Positions 1 to 8,405 are shown, counted from the stretch's first letter. The stretch is 64,000 bases of DNA from JANYCO01 sp035535995 (GCA_035535995.1 DATLOZ010000022.1:186001-250000); one strand, 5' to 3'. Made by a program: numbers and translations. The notes: generated by a model not told the origin, from the sequence alone.

Positions 1-493
1 TCATCAGTCTCGCTACGTGCGTTTCGCCTCTTAGTTTGGAAATGCTGTAATGATTGCTAGGATCAGCCGAAGCTGTTTCGTCTACTTCTTTTTTAGATTT
101 TTCATACACACTGGCACAGCTCATGTAGATAAAACGAGATACTGATTTGGTCTCTTCCACTGCGTATACCAGTTCAGCAGTTCCCCAGTGATTTACTTGC
201 TCGTATATATGGCTATCAATGTTGGAAAAAGGTTTGGAAACTTTTGCCGCTAGGTGATATACAACATCAATATCTTTTAAAACTTTTCTAAGCTTCCTGG
301 AATCGAGCAATTCTCCAAATTCAAATCTTACTTTGCCATTGCTGATCTTATGACTTAGGCTAGTGAAAAAATTGTAGTTCTCCCGGCTTAGGTTGTCGTA
401 TACCACAATGGAAGAAACATCGTCTTTTTTGGAAAGTTCATAGACCAATTCTGCTCCGATATATCCTGCGCCGCCGGTGATTAGTATATTCAT
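1..493 (-). CDS. NAD-dependent epimerase/dehydratase, extended SDR (3' part outside window)
   Basis: Partial gene; the ATG is at 493 and the C-terminus runs off the left edge. The N-terminal Rossmann fold carries the extended-SDR glycine motif GGAGYIG at residues 7-13. The catalytic pair Tyr149/Lys153 lies in the sequence YSISK, with an upstream Ser-rich strand (YMSCASVYE) that can supply the catalytic serine. Family members epimerise or dehydrate nucleotide-activated sugars for polysaccharide or LPS synthesis. The substrate cannot be read from this fragment; UDP-glucose 4-epimerase-like enzymes are the nearest general type. It lies downstream of cysH on the same strand, separated from it by a hairpin-forming repeat, so cotranscription is uncertain. 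Confidence 0.85.
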   Translation of the reverse strand, partial: MNILITGGAGYIGAELVYELSKKDDVSSIVVYDNLSRENYNFFTSLSHKISNGKVRFEFGELLDSRKLRKVLKDIDVVYHLAAKVSKPFSNIDSHIYEQVNHWGTAELVYAVEETKSVSRFIYMSCASVYEKSKKEVDETASADPSNHYSISKLRGETHVARLM

Positions 494-516
494 TCTTTTT
501 TAAATTAGTTAAGATA

Positions 517-580
517 AGTTATGAATGTTGAATTATGAGTTATGAATTAATTCAACATTCATAACTCATAACTTATAATT
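517..580. repeat. Heptad repeat, family A, inverted arms
   Basis: Perfect 16-bp inverted arms at 519-534 and 549-564 with a short loop, made of 7-bp units such as TATGAAT and ATTCATA. The repeat runs into the stop codon of the adjacent cysH-like gene and could act as its transcript-end hairpin. Confidence 0.8.
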
Positions 581-1235
581 ATTTTTGCACTAAATCTGTA
601 TTTAACCCACACTCTGTTTTCTTCAATCCAAACCATCTTCCTTCTCGCTCGTTCCATTCGAGGTCGAATTTGCGCGTACACGGTTCGCAACCGATACTAA
701 GATAGCCTTTCTCTTCGAGCGGATGTTTTGGTAAATTATGTTCCTTCATGTAAAGGTGGATCATTTTATTGGTCCAATCGAGCATCGGGTGAAAGCGGAT
801 CACACCATGCGGCGCTTTTTCTTCCAGTTTAAAGGCTTTGCGCACCGCACTCTGATCGCCGCGTACGCCGTTGATCCAAATATCATTCTCAGCCAAGATC
901 GGATCTAAAGGCTGCACTTTATTGAGGAAGCAGCAATAGTCGGGATCGGAAGTGAAAAGCAATCTGCCTTGTGAATCTTTTTGCATCATCTTTGGCACAA
1001 AGGGAGTCACTTCCTGGATATTCAGATTATATTGTTGGGCAAGTTGATCTTTGAAAGCCACGGTTTCCGGGAAATGGTAACCTGTATTGATAAAATAAAC
1101 CGGGATAGAATTATCGATCTGGCTCAAGATATGTAGCAAGACAATGCTGTGCGATTGAAAAGAAGAAGTGGTAAACATTTTCTTCCCTTCTGCCTTATAC
1201 TTCTCTATCTGTTTTTTGATATCGTCTACGTTCAT
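579..1235 (-). CDS. cysH: Phosphoadenylyl/adenylyl-sulfate reductase (iron-sulfur type)
   Basis: Reduces activated sulfate (APS or PAPS) to sulfite in assimilatory sulfate reduction, in the cytoplasm. The 218-residue protein has the ATP-pyrophosphatase-like fold. The cysteines of the [4Fe-4S] APS-reductase type are present: a CC pair in DPDYCCF and the later CEPC, plus the catalytic cysteine near the C-terminus in TECGL. The motif TSSFQSHS near the N-terminus replaces the usual nucleotide-binding SFG-type loop. I chose ATG at 1235; the longer frame to 1271 would need a TTG start. No cysD/N/I partners lie in the window. The cluster cysteines favour APS over PAPS as substrate, but this is inferred. 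Confidence 0.88.
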   Translation of the reverse strand: MNVDDIKKQIEKYKAEGKKMFTTSSFQSHSIVLLHILSQIDNSIPVYFINTGYHFPETVAFKDQLAQQYNLNIQEVTPFVPKMMQKDSQGRLLFTSDPDYCCFLNKVQPLDPILAENDIWINGVRGDQSAVRKAFKLEEKAPHGVIRFHPMLDWTNKMIHLYMKEHNLPKHPLEEKGYLSIGCEPCTRKFDLEWNEREGRWFGLKKTECGLNTDLVQK

Positions 1236-1374
1236 AAGCGGGCGGGATTTGTATCTTTTATATAAATTCAAAAAAGATTTATTTAGTTCAAATCCTGATA
1301 GGCATGCAAAATAGTAGATTTTGGGTATTTTTAAAAACTTGACGGAAGTTTTAAATCTGTTGGTAATTAGAAAA

Positions 1375-1490
1375 GATACCAGCTGCCGGATGCCAGATCC
1401 CGGATAAAATTTTTGTATCTTATTTCCCCAACTAGCCTTTGTAACCGTTACAAACTAAATTATCGGGATCTTGCATCTGGCATTCATTGT
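1375..1490. repeat. Heptad repeat, family B, inverted arms
   Basis: GATACCA-type heptads at 1375-1406 face their reverse complement at 1461-1490. They lie in the 350-bp gap between cysH and the PTPS/QueD gene. I see nothing else in that gap apart from AT-rich upstream sequence. Confidence 0.7.
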
Positions 1491-1588
1491 ATATTAGAAA
1501 GAGGTTAACCTTCGTCATAATGAACTTTTGACAACCTTCATCAGTTTTTAAAAAATAATTGTGTAATTTTAAGTTCTTATATTTCTTA

Positions 1589-1996
1589 ATGAGAATAGCT
1601 GTATACAGAAAAGAACATTTCAACGCTGCTCACCGCCTGTTCAATCCCGAATGGAGCGATGAAACCAATAACAAAGTATTTGGGAAATGTAATAATCCTA
1701 ATTTTCACGGACATAATTATGAGCTAATCGTTAAAGTAACCGGAGAGATCGACCCGGCTACAGGCTATGTCATCGACATGAAGCTGCTCAGTGATACGAT
1801 CAAGGAACATGTATTGAAAAAATTTGACCATAAAAACCTGAATCTCGATGCGCAAGAATTCAAACATCTTAACCCAACGGCAGAAAACATTGCAGTGGTT
1901 ATTTGGAATATTTTGAGAGAAAAAATTGATAAAAAACACGATTTAAAAATTACCTTATATGAAACAGAAAGAAACTTCGTTGAATACCCGGCATAA
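1589..1996 (+). CDS. 6-pyruvoyl-tetrahydropterin synthase / QueD family
   Basis: Converts dihydroneopterin triphosphate to a tetrahydropterin, on the way either to queuosine (QueD) or to tetrahydrobiopterin (PTPS). Zinc ligands are His15, His40 and His42 (AAHR and HGHN), the catalytic cysteine is Cys34 in FGKCNNPN, and the Asp-His pair is in FDHKNL near residue 80. The segment FGKCNNPNFHGHNY and the phrase GEIDPATG are close to animal PTPS as I remember it. The ATG at 1589 (135 residues) fits the family; an upstream start at 1559 would add an unrelated hydrophobic stretch. The 3' end overlaps folE by 38 bp, so the two pterin enzymes are probably translationally coupled. Queuosine versus biopterin output is not decided by the sequence. 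Confidence 0.85.
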   Translation: MRIAVYRKEHFNAAHRLFNPEWSDETNNKVFGKCNNPNFHGHNYELIVKVTGEIDPATGYVIDMKLLSDTIKEHVLKKFDHKNLNLDAQEFKHLNPTAENIAVVIWNILREKIDKKHDLKITLYETERNFVEYPA

Positions 1997-2642
1997 ACAT
2001 CCTGTAGACGAAATCGGCGAAGAACATGTTGGTACTTCTTTCGAAACTCCCCTTCGCGAAGATGCCTTTGACCTTGATGATACCACAAAAGTAGAGCTCA
2101 TCAAAAAACATTTTCGCGAGATCATGTTTATACTGGGGCTCGACCTCACCGATGACAGCCTGAAAGGTACTCCGGAGCGTGTAGCCAAAATGTTTGTCAA
2201 AGAAGTTTTCAGCGGACTAAATCCTGAAAATAAACCCAAGGTCCGCCTGTTTGAAAATAAATACAAATACGACCAAATGCTGGTCGAAAAAAATATCACT
2301 TTCCATTCTTACTGTGAACATCACTTCGTACCAATCATAGGCAAAGCGCACGTTGCCTATATTTCTTCCGGCAAAGTGATCGGTCTTTCCAAATTGAACC
2401 GTATTGTACAATATTATGCTAAAAGACCACAAGTGCAGGAAAGAATGACCGTACAAATAGCCAACGAACTGAAAGAAGTTCTTCAAACCGAAGACATAGC
2501 CATAGTAATGGACGCCGCACACCTTTGCGTCTCTTCACGTGGCGTGAAAGATACATCCAGTACTACTGTTACTTCTCATTACTCCGGAAAATTCCTGGAA
2601 GAAAATACGAAGAACGAATTTCTGAAATACATTTCTCAGTAG
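1959..2642 (+). CDS. folE: GTP cyclohydrolase I
   Basis: Hydrolyses GTP to 7,8-dihydroneopterin triphosphate, the first step for folate and other pterins. The 227-residue protein has the zinc site Cys119/His122 (FHSYCEHHF) and Cys190 (AAHLCVSSRG), with the RPQVQERMT and SHYSG elements of the family. The N-terminal 40 residues are a variable extension. The gene starts inside the PTPS/QueD gene, and its product is that enzyme's substrate, which makes a two-gene pterin operon. It is followed at once by a perfect inverted repeat that may end the transcript. Confidence 0.95.
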   Translation: MKQKETSLNTRHKHPVDEIGEEHVGTSFETPLREDAFDLDDTTKVELIKKHFREIMFILGLDLTDDSLKGTPERVAKMFVKEVFSGLNPENKPKVRLFENKYKYDQMLVEKNITFHSYCEHHFVPIIGKAHVAYISSGKVIGLSKLNRIVQYYAKRPQVQERMTVQIANELKEVLQTEDIAIVMDAAHLCVSSRGVKDTSSTTVTSHYSGKFLEENTKNEFLKYISQ

Positions 2643-2692
2643 TGAGTTATTAGTCCTGGTAGTGAACATTCTTTACCCAGGACTAATAACAT
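2640..2692. repeat. Heptad repeat, family F, perfect hairpin
   Basis: Perfect 14-bp inverted arms GTTATTAGTCCTGG (2646-2659) and its complement (2677-2690) lie directly after the folE stop. A T-tract is missing, so intrinsic termination is uncertain. The sequence is related to the repeat at 22481-22556. Confidence 0.7.
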
Positions 2693-2710
2693 AAAAACTC
2701 AATACTTTTT

Positions 2711-3082
2711 ATGCATTTTCTAAAATGGTTACTGTTGCTTTTACCTTTTTGCGCCTGCAACAAGAAGATATTTTCCTCCCCTACTATTCAACAACTCGAA
2801 AAAGAGGAATACCTCACTAAACTACATGCCTGTCACGACGATTGCATTCTTATTGACGTACGTACTCCGCATGAATACAGGAAAGCCCATCTGGACAAAG
2901 CTATCAACATCAGTTATATTTTAGGCCGCTTCAATAAAAAAATAAAAAGACTCGACCACAGTAAAACTATTTTTCTCTATTGTCAAACTGCTCACCGCAG
3001 TCCGCTTGCCACTAAAAAACTCAAAAGAGCCGGATTTACGAAAATTTACGATCTCAAAGACGGATATCAAACGATTAAATAG
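2711..3082 (+). CDS. Rhodanese-domain lipoprotein
   Basis: Small 123-residue protein with an N-terminal export signal and a possible lipobox (LPFCAC, Cys14 or Cys16), followed by one rhodanese domain. The domain keeps the IDVRTPHEY signature and the active-site loop with Cys91 (YCQTAHRSP), so it should be able to carry a persulfide or reduce a sulfur acceptor at the periplasmic face. The substrate is unknown. Neither neighbour gives a pathway link. Confidence 0.8.
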   Translation: MHFLKWLLLLLPFCACNKKIFSSPTIQQLEKEEYLTKLHACHDDCILIDVRTPHEYRKAHLDKAINISYILGRFNKKIKRLDHSKTIFLYCQTAHRSPLATKKLKRAGFTKIYDLKDGYQTIK

Positions 3083-3112
3083 TTTGGAATTACCCTCTTA
3101 AATATTATTTGA

Positions 3113-3300
3113 GATACCAGATGCCGGATGCCAGATACCGGATAAATGTGAGAGAAATTTAATGGCATTGTCTTTTAGCTTATTTGTAAAACAGAGTTGT
3201 TTTTATCTAAACTATCTGGTATCCGGCATCTGGTATCTGGTATCTTGTCAGATCCCCAATAAAATTATTCCGGCATCCGATATATGGTATCCAGCATCTC
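3113..3300. repeat. Heptad repeat cluster, family B
   Basis: Three blocks of GATACCA/GATGCCG-type heptads fill most of the 312-bp gap before the TPR/OmpA gene. The block at 3113-3142 is in one orientation; the blocks at 3215-3246 and 3268-3299 are in the reverse orientation, so alternative hairpins are possible. Nothing else is visible in the gap except an AT-rich upstream region near 3300-3390. Confidence 0.8.
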
Positions 3301-3394
3301 TTCTGAAATAATTTCTAAATCTTAATACTTTTTGTTTTCTCAAGATTAAATGTAAATTAACCTCTCAAATTTTTGATAACTCACTAGACAGAAT

Positions 3395-5260
3395 ATGAAA
3401 AAGGTACTACTACTTTTTATTTTAAGTATTATAGTTCAGAATTCTTTTGCCCAAAAACATAGCAAAGAAGCCAAAGCCTACGCACATCAAGGCCAAACTG
3501 CCTTTGACAACGGTGATTACAGGACTGCTTTAAACAGCTATCTTCTTGCTGAAAAGACACAACCGGGTGATCCTTATTTTGCTTATTCTGCCGGACTTTG
3601 CTATAGCAAATTAGGTTACTATGAAGAAGCTTTGCCGCTTTTGGAAACCGCAAAAAATTCAGGTAAAATAAAAGAATCCCAGCTCGATTATCTCCTGGGG
3701 CAATCGTACCATGCTGCTATGAAGTTTGACAAAGCAATTCAATGCTTTGAAAGCTATAAGCAAAAAGAAAAAGGAAAATCCGAAGAAATAAAAAAAGCAG
3801 ATCAGGGAATTAAATATTGCAAAAATGCTATCGAGTTGGTGCGCAATCCTGTCAATGTAAAAATCACTAACATGGGTGATAAGATCAACTCTGAACATGC
3901 CGATTACAACCCCGTACTTCCGGTAGACGAGTCTATTATGATCTTCACCTCTCGCCGCGAAAATGATATCAATAAAGAAAAAGATCCAAGGGATAATAAA
4001 TACTACGAGAACATCTACATCAACGTAAAATCTGTAAACGAATGGACGACTCCTACTCCGATCAGCAACGTGATCAATACACCACTCCATGATGCCTGCA
4101 TCGGGATCTCTGCCGATGGAATGCAGCTCTATGTCTATAAATCAGACAACGGAGGCGATATTTATGTAAGCAATTTATTAGGCACTATTTGGGGTGAACC
4201 TAAAAGCCTTGGAGCAACTATTAACTCCCCTTATTGGGAACCTTGCATCAGCGTTTCTGCCGATGGCAAAACCATTTTCTTTGTAAGCAATAAACCAGGA
4301 GGAATTGGACAGAACGATATTTATATGGCTAGAAAACAAGCCAACGGCGAATGGGGAGCACCGATCCTTCTCAGCGATAAGATCAATACAAAAGAAAATG
4401 AATTTTCTCCGTTCATGCACCCCGATGGCCGTACCCTTTACTTTAGCAGTATGGGCTACAATTCCATGGGAGGCTACGATATTTTCTCCTGTACAATAAA
4501 TCCTGAGACTGGAGAAGTACTTTCTGCCCCTATTAACGTGGGATACCCGATCAATACCACCGGCGACGATATCAACTTCGTGTGGTCTGCCGACAATAGA
4601 AGAGCTTATTTTTCTTCTGTACGCGAAGAAGGATATGGCGAGGAAGATATTTATATTTTAGAAAGAGAAAATACGGCTGATGCTTATCTATCAATTTTGA
4701 AAGGGAGAATTTTCAACTGCTCCAACAACGAGCCGATTGTTGCCTCCATCACCATCACCGATAATGAGACACATGAAATTATTGGCACTTATGGTTCCAA
4801 CAGTATGACAGGAAAATATGTAGTAGTATTGCCAGGCGGTATGAGCTATAATCTTACTGCAGAAGCACCAGGTTTTGGTTACATCATCAAAAACATTAGC
4901 CTTCCTGCAGGAGCCAAATTCACTGAGCTGAACGACACCATTTGTCTTTCCAGCATCACACCGGGCACTATTCTGGCTTTGCGAACTGTACAATACGAAG
5001 GAGCAAGCATTATCCCTTCTTCTTTCCACGAATTGGATCATATCGTACAAATGCTGTATACCAATTCCACTTTAAAAATTTCTATCAACGTTTATACCGA
5101 TCAAGACGGGGACGATGCAGCAGCGCTTAAGCTCACGGAAGAAAGAGCAAAAGCTGTAAAAGAATACATCGTTTCCAAAGGCATCGATAGCAAGCGCCTT
5201 TTCTACAAGGGCTTCGGCAAAGCGAAAGACAAGGGAACACAAATTGAAATACTTAAATAA
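3395..5260 (+). CDS. TPR / PD40 propeller / OmpA-like envelope protein (PorE-type architecture)
   Basis: A 621-residue exported protein with a signal peptide ending near SFAQ (residue 19). In order it has TPR repeats (about 25-150), PD40-type beta-propeller blades with recurring SADG..(I/L)YF..N phrases (about 170-430), a carboxypeptidase-regulatory-like domain (about 435-520) and an OmpA C-terminal peptidoglycan-binding domain (about 525-621). This TPR-propeller-CRD-OmpA order is that of PorE, a periplasmic component of type IX secretion. The OmpA domain is short and reads YTDQDG instead of GHTDN-G, but it keeps the Asp and the later Arg that contact peptidoglycan. A sorting-domain cargo protein sits at 44 kb. 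PorE identity is an inference from architecture, since related OmpA/PD40 proteins are common in the phylum. Confidence 0.75.
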   Translation: MKKVLLLFILSIIVQNSFAQKHSKEAKAYAHQGQTAFDNGDYRTALNSYLLAEKTQPGDPYFAYSAGLCYSKLGYYEEALPLLETAKNSGKIKESQLDYLLGQSYHAAMKFDKAIQCFESYKQKEKGKSEEIKKADQGIKYCKNAIELVRNPVNVKITNMGDKINSEHADYNPVLPVDESIMIFTSRRENDINKEKDPRDNKYYENIYINVKSVNEWTTPTPISNVINTPLHDACIGISADGMQLYVYKSDNGGDIYVSNLLGTIWGEPKSLGATINSPYWEPCISVSADGKTIFFVSNKPGGIGQNDIYMARKQANGEWGAPILLSDKINTKENEFSPFMHPDGRTLYFSSMGYNSMGGYDIFSCTINPETGEVLSAPINVGYPINTTGDDINFVWSADNRRAYFSSVREEGYGEEDIYILERENTADAYLSILKGRIFNCSNNEPIVASITITDNETHEIIGTYGSNSMTGKYVVVLPGGMSYNLTAEAPGFGYIIKNISLPAGAKFTELNDTICLSSITPGTILALRTVQYEGASIIPSSFHELDHIVQMLYTNSTLKISINVYTDQDGDDAAALKLTEERAKAVKEYIVSKGIDSKRLFYKGFGKAKDKGTQIEILK

Positions 5261-5262
5261 AA

Positions 5263-5347
5263 TTATGAATGTTGAGTTATGAATTATGAGTTAATACTCA
5301 ATACTAATATGATTCATAACTCAACATTCATAACTCATAATTTATAC
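5263..5347. repeat. Heptad repeat, family A, 22-bp perfect inverted arms
   Basis: Perfect 22-bp arms at 5263-5284 and 5312-5333. The whole element reads as a continuous run of about 12 heptads in one phase, through both arms and the loop. It fills the gap between two plus-strand genes and ends just before the CoA-transferase start. Confidence 0.85.
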
Positions 5348-5348
5348 T

Positions 5349-6005
5349 ATGCTCGATAAATACGGAATAGCCAAGCGGATAGCCAAAGAAGTGAAAGATG
5401 GTTACTATGTAAACCTTGGAATCGGTATTCCTACTTTAGTAGCCAATTATATTCCGGAGCATTACAATATAGTCCTTCAGTCTGAAAATGGGTTGTTGGG
5501 CATGGGGCCTTTTCCTACAAAGGAAGAAGTAGATCCCGACTTGATCAATGCAGGTAAGCAGACGGTAACGATGATCAAAGGCGCTTCTATTTTTAGTTCT
5601 GCAGAAAGTTTTGCGATGATTAGAAGCGGTAAAATAGATCTTACCATTTTAGGAGCCATGGAAGTTTCGGAAGAAGGCGACATCGCCAACTGGAAAATCC
5701 CCGGCAAGATGGTGAAAGGCATGGGCGGTGCAATGGATCTAGTGGCTTCGGCCAAAAACATTATCGTGGCCATGCAGCATAAGAGTAAAGATGGCCAGTC
5801 AAAGCTTTTGAAAAAATGTACACTTCCTATCACTGGGTTGAAATGCATCAAGAAAATTGTAACCGATATGGCCGTGCTTGAATTAGTGCCGCAAGGAGGC
5901 TTCAAACTTCTTGAAAGAGCACCTGGTATTTCTGTTCAAGAAATCAAAGACTCTACGGAAGGAAAATTATTGGTGGAAGATGAAATTCCTGAAATGATAT
6001 TATAA
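5349..6005 (+). CDS. CoA-transferase subunit B (3-oxoacid CoA-transferase type)
   Basis: A 218-residue beta subunit of a heterodimeric family I CoA transferase, which moves CoA between an acyl-CoA such as succinyl-CoA and a 3-oxoacid. It carries the nucleophilic glutamate in the conserved SENG motif (near residue 48) preceded by GIGIPTLVANYIP. The GAMEVSEEGDIANWKIPGK stretch is standard for ScoB/AtoA. The partner A subunit, normally adjacent and upstream, is not in this window: upstream is the TPR/OmpA gene and downstream a response regulator. The subunit is presumably expressed from a separate locus than its partner. Confidence 0.9.
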   Translation: MLDKYGIAKRIAKEVKDGYYVNLGIGIPTLVANYIPEHYNIVLQSENGLLGMGPFPTKEEVDPDLINAGKQTVTMIKGASIFSSAESFAMIRSGKIDLTILGAMEVSEEGDIANWKIPGKMVKGMGGAMDLVASAKNIIVAMQHKSKDGQSKLLKKCTLPITGLKCIKKIVTDMAVLELVPQGGFKLLERAPGISVQEIKDSTEGKLLVEDEIPEMIL

Positions 6006-6038
6006 AAAATCCAATAAAGATCTTCTTTGTTTTAGATC

Positions 6039-6070
6039 GTTTGGAATTTAAGTCCAAATCTCAAAATTAT
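6039..6070. repeat. Short heptad repeat, family E
   Basis: GTTTGGA and ATTTAAG heptads followed by a partly complementary segment (TCCAAAT). The same GTTTGGA unit recurs near 3081, 35205 and 51421. Confidence 0.5.
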
Positions 6071-6105
6071 TCATCTTCCTTGTTTTTTATTACATCAATA
6101 TTACG

Positions 6106-6113
6106 TATATTTG
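6106..6113 (+). promoter_or_regulatory. Bacteroidota -7 promoter element
   Basis: TATATTTG fits the TAnnTTTG consensus, 22 bp before the response-regulator ATG. A leader of about 15 nt is implied. Confidence 0.6.
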
Positions 6114-6135
6114 TATGGAGAGTTTTCCTTAAAAA

Positions 6136-6540
6136 ATGGAGTTGAATAAATCGGTAGTTTGTTTGATTGATGACGATGAAGTATATCAGTTTATATTCCG
6201 TCGTCAGGTAGAGATCAGCAACTTAGCCAGCCAGATCCTGATATTTCCCAATGGGCAGAAAGGGTTTGATTATTTGAAAAATGCACTCAAAGATCCTGGC
6301 TCTCTTCCCAAATATATTTTCCTGGACATCAATATGCCAATCATGGATGGATGGCAGTTCCTGGAAGAATTTTCAGCCATTAAAAATGAGCTTACCGAGG
6401 ATATTCATATTTACCTTGTTACTTCTTCCATCGACGAACGCGATATCGAAAAGGCCAATAAGATCAGTGATGTGAAAGAATACCTGATCAAACCGATCAG
6501 CGAGCATAAAATCCTTCAAGTATTTGAGAAGCTAACTTGA
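6136..6540 (+). CDS. Single-domain response regulator
   Basis: A 134-residue receiver domain with no output domain. Acidic pocket residues are Asp12-14, the phosphoacceptor is Asp64 in FLDINMPIMDGW, and the switch Thr/Ser (LVTSS, near 96) and Lys119 (YLIKP) are present. Such stand-alone CheY-like proteins act by protein-protein contact downstream of a histidine kinase. No kinase lies nearby, so its partner is an orphan elsewhere. A promoter element lies directly upstream, and it is probably monocistronic. Confidence 0.92.
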   Translation: MELNKSVVCLIDDDEVYQFIFRRQVEISNLASQILIFPNGQKGFDYLKNALKDPGSLPKYIFLDINMPIMDGWQFLEEFSAIKNELTEDIHIYLVTSSIDERDIEKANKISDVKEYLIKPISEHKILQVFEKLT

Positions 6541-6656
6541 TTTTAATTTTCTAAAAATCAATAGATTAATAACATGTATAGATTTTTCAAAAAGGTTTTT
6601 GTTAATAAAATACATCTTTTATTCCTTAAATAATTTCTTTAAAAGCTAAAAAACAC

Positions 6657-6664
6657 TAATTTTG
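6657..6664 (+). promoter_or_regulatory. Promoter -7 element of the fatty-acid/rpmF operon
   Basis: TAATTTTG followed by C matches TAnnTTTGC, 46 bp before the ATG of the DUF177 gene. It is probably the main promoter for the yceD-rpmF-plsX run. Confidence 0.65.
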
Positions 6665-6709
6665 CGGTTCTTTTGCTGGAAACAGTAAAAGGAACCGTTG
6701 ATAGATCGT

Positions 6710-7261
6710 ATGAAAAGTTTGAAGGAATTTGATATTGAAATTTTCAGGCTTACCGATGGAAAGCAATCATTTGACTACGACTTAGACGATAAGTTCTTTG
6801 CTGCGATAGAAGGCAGTATCCTGGAAAAGGGTAAGCTGAAAGCTACTGTTGTGTTGGATAGATCGGAAAGATTAATTCTGGCAGATTTTAAGATTAAAGG
6901 AATAGTAGAGCTTCTTTGCGACCGCAGTGTGGAGCCTTATGATTACGAGATCGACAGCGATGAAAATCTGGTCTTCAAGTTTGGAGATGAGTTTGAAGAA
7001 CTTTCGGAAGATGTGATCATGATCCCGAGGGATCTGCAAAAACTGAATCTCGCACAGTACCTGTATGAATTCATCGGGCTTGCAATACCGATGAAAAGAC
7101 TTCATCCTAAATTCCAGGAAGAAGATACAGAGGAGGAAGACGAGCAGGAAACAAGATTGATCTATCGCTCGGACGAAAACGAAGATAATAAAAGCGATGA
7201 CAGCGAGACCATAGATCCACGCTGGAATGCACTTAAAGATTTAAAAAATAAATTAAAATAG
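6710..7261 (+). CDS. yceD: DUF177 / YceD family protein
   Basis: A 183-residue acidic protein with the DUF177 core, including the segment IVELLCDRSVEPYDYEI. In this family that Cys-containing strand precedes a C-terminal acidic linker, here rich in Glu/Asp (about residues 135-170). Members are encoded directly before rpmF across bacteria and are linked to 23S rRNA/L32 accumulation. I used the ATG at 6710; the frame is open to a TTG at 6698. Ten bases separate it from rpmF, and the first four genes run in one direction. Confidence 0.88.
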   Translation: MKSLKEFDIEIFRLTDGKQSFDYDLDDKFFAAIEGSILEKGKLKATVVLDRSERLILADFKIKGIVELLCDRSVEPYDYEIDSDENLVFKFGDEFEELSEDVIMIPRDLQKLNLAQYLYEFIGLAIPMKRLHPKFQEEDTEEEDEQETRLIYRSDENEDNKSDDSETIDPRWNALKDLKNKLK

Positions 7262-7270
7262 TATACTACA

Positions 7271-7462
7271 ATGGCACATCCTAAAAGTAGAATTTCGAAA
7301 CAAAGGAGAAATAAGAGAAGAACTCACTACAAAGCTACTGCTTCCAATATTTCCATCTGCCCTACTACCGGCGAAGCACATTTACCTCATCGTGCCTACT
7401 GGTTTGAAGGCAAACTATATTTCAACGGTAAAGTACTTCTGGAAAAAGCACTAGCGGAGTAA
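7271..7462 (+). CDS. rpmF: Ribosomal protein L32
   Basis: A 63-residue basic protein of the large ribosomal subunit. It has the MAHPKSRISKQRRNKRRTH start and the CPTTGEAHLPHRAY core. It is the zinc-free variant, because only one cysteine remains of the CxxC pairs found in zinc-binding L32. It sits between yceD and plsX in the widespread yceD-rpmF-plsX-fabH order and is 4 bp from plsX. Confidence 0.97.
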   Translation: MAHPKSRISKQRRNKRRTHYKATASNISICPTTGEAHLPHRAYWFEGKLYFNGKVLLEKALAE

Positions 7463-7466
7463 TTCT

Positions 7467-8405
7467 ATGAAAATTGCATTGGATGCTATGGGGGGTGATT
7501 TTGCCCCCAAAGCCGTTATTGATGGTGCGATACTTGCCTCTAAATCTTTTTCCAAAGACATTCATATTGTCTTATTAGGAAAAGAAGATGTGATCAAAAC
7601 ACATCTGACAGAAGCTGGTGTTGCGCAAGATCTATTTACAATCTTCCATTGCGATGAAGTCATCGACATGGGCGAACACCCGACCAAGGCGATCTCCCAA
7701 AAACCTAATTCAAGCATTGTTACCGGCTTCGGACTTTTAAAAGCCGGTAAAGTAGATGCCTTTTGTAGCGCAGGAAATACGGGCGCTATGTTAGTCGGTT
7801 CTCTTTTCAGCATTAAAGCTATTGAAGGAGTGATTAGACCTTGTATTGCCGGTTTTATCCCAAAAGAGGCCGGTAAATTCGGAGTCCTGGTAGACGTAGG
7901 CGCCAACGCCGATTGTAAGCCGGATGTCCTTTCCCAATTCGCTACCCTTGGTTCACTTTATTCCCAGCACATCCTGGGTGTAGATAATCCGAAAGTAGCC
8001 CTTATGAACCTGGGAGAAGAAGAAACCAAAGGTACTCTTCTGACTCTTCCTGCCCATCAAATGCTTAAGCTCAATAAGAACATCAATTTCATCGGTAATG
8101 TGGAAGGATATGATGCCTTCAACAACAAAGCCGATGTGATCGTGACCGATGGATTTACCGGTAACGTAATTCTTAAAATGGGTGAGCAAATCTATAACCT
8201 GGCCAAATCCAGAAACGTAAACGATCCATTCTTCGATATGTTTAATTACGAAGCCGTGGGCGGAAGCCCGATCCTGGGCGTAAACGGAAATGTGATCATC
8301 GGCCATGGTGTATCCTCTCCTCTTGCAATCAAGAACATGATTGGCCAGGCAAAACAACTGGTAGATGCCGACATCACTCAAAAAATTAAGAACGCTTACA
8401 AGTAG
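7467..8405 (+). CDS. plsX: Phosphate acyltransferase PlsX
   Basis: Makes acyl-phosphate from acyl-ACP for glycerophospholipid synthesis; peripheral membrane enzyme. The 312-residue length is usual. It begins with MKIALDAMGGDFAPKAVIDG and keeps the SAGNTGAML and GANADCKPDVL segments of the family. It directly follows rpmF, and its own stop is followed by 172 bp before fabH, where a separate weak promoter may lie. Confidence 0.96.
   Translation: MKIALDAMGGDFAPKAVIDGAILASKSFSKDIHIVLLGKEDVIKTHLTEAGVAQDLFTIFHCDEVIDMGEHPTKAISQKPNSSIVTGFGLLKAGKVDAFCSAGNTGAMLVGSLFSIKAIEGVIRPCIAGFIPKEAGKFGVLVDVGANADCKPDVLSQFATLGSLYSQHILGVDNPKVALMNLGEEETKGTLLTLPAHQMLKLNKNINFIGNVEGYDAFNNKADVIVTDGFTGNVILKMGEQIYNLAKSRNVNDPFFDMFNYEAVGGSPILGVNGNVIIGHGVSSPLAIKNMIGQAKQLVDADITQKIKNAYK

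Noticed and set aside
1432..2522. Several minus-strand frames opposite the pterin genes
   Set aside because: They overlap well-supported QueD/FolE frames and lack start signals or recognisable products.
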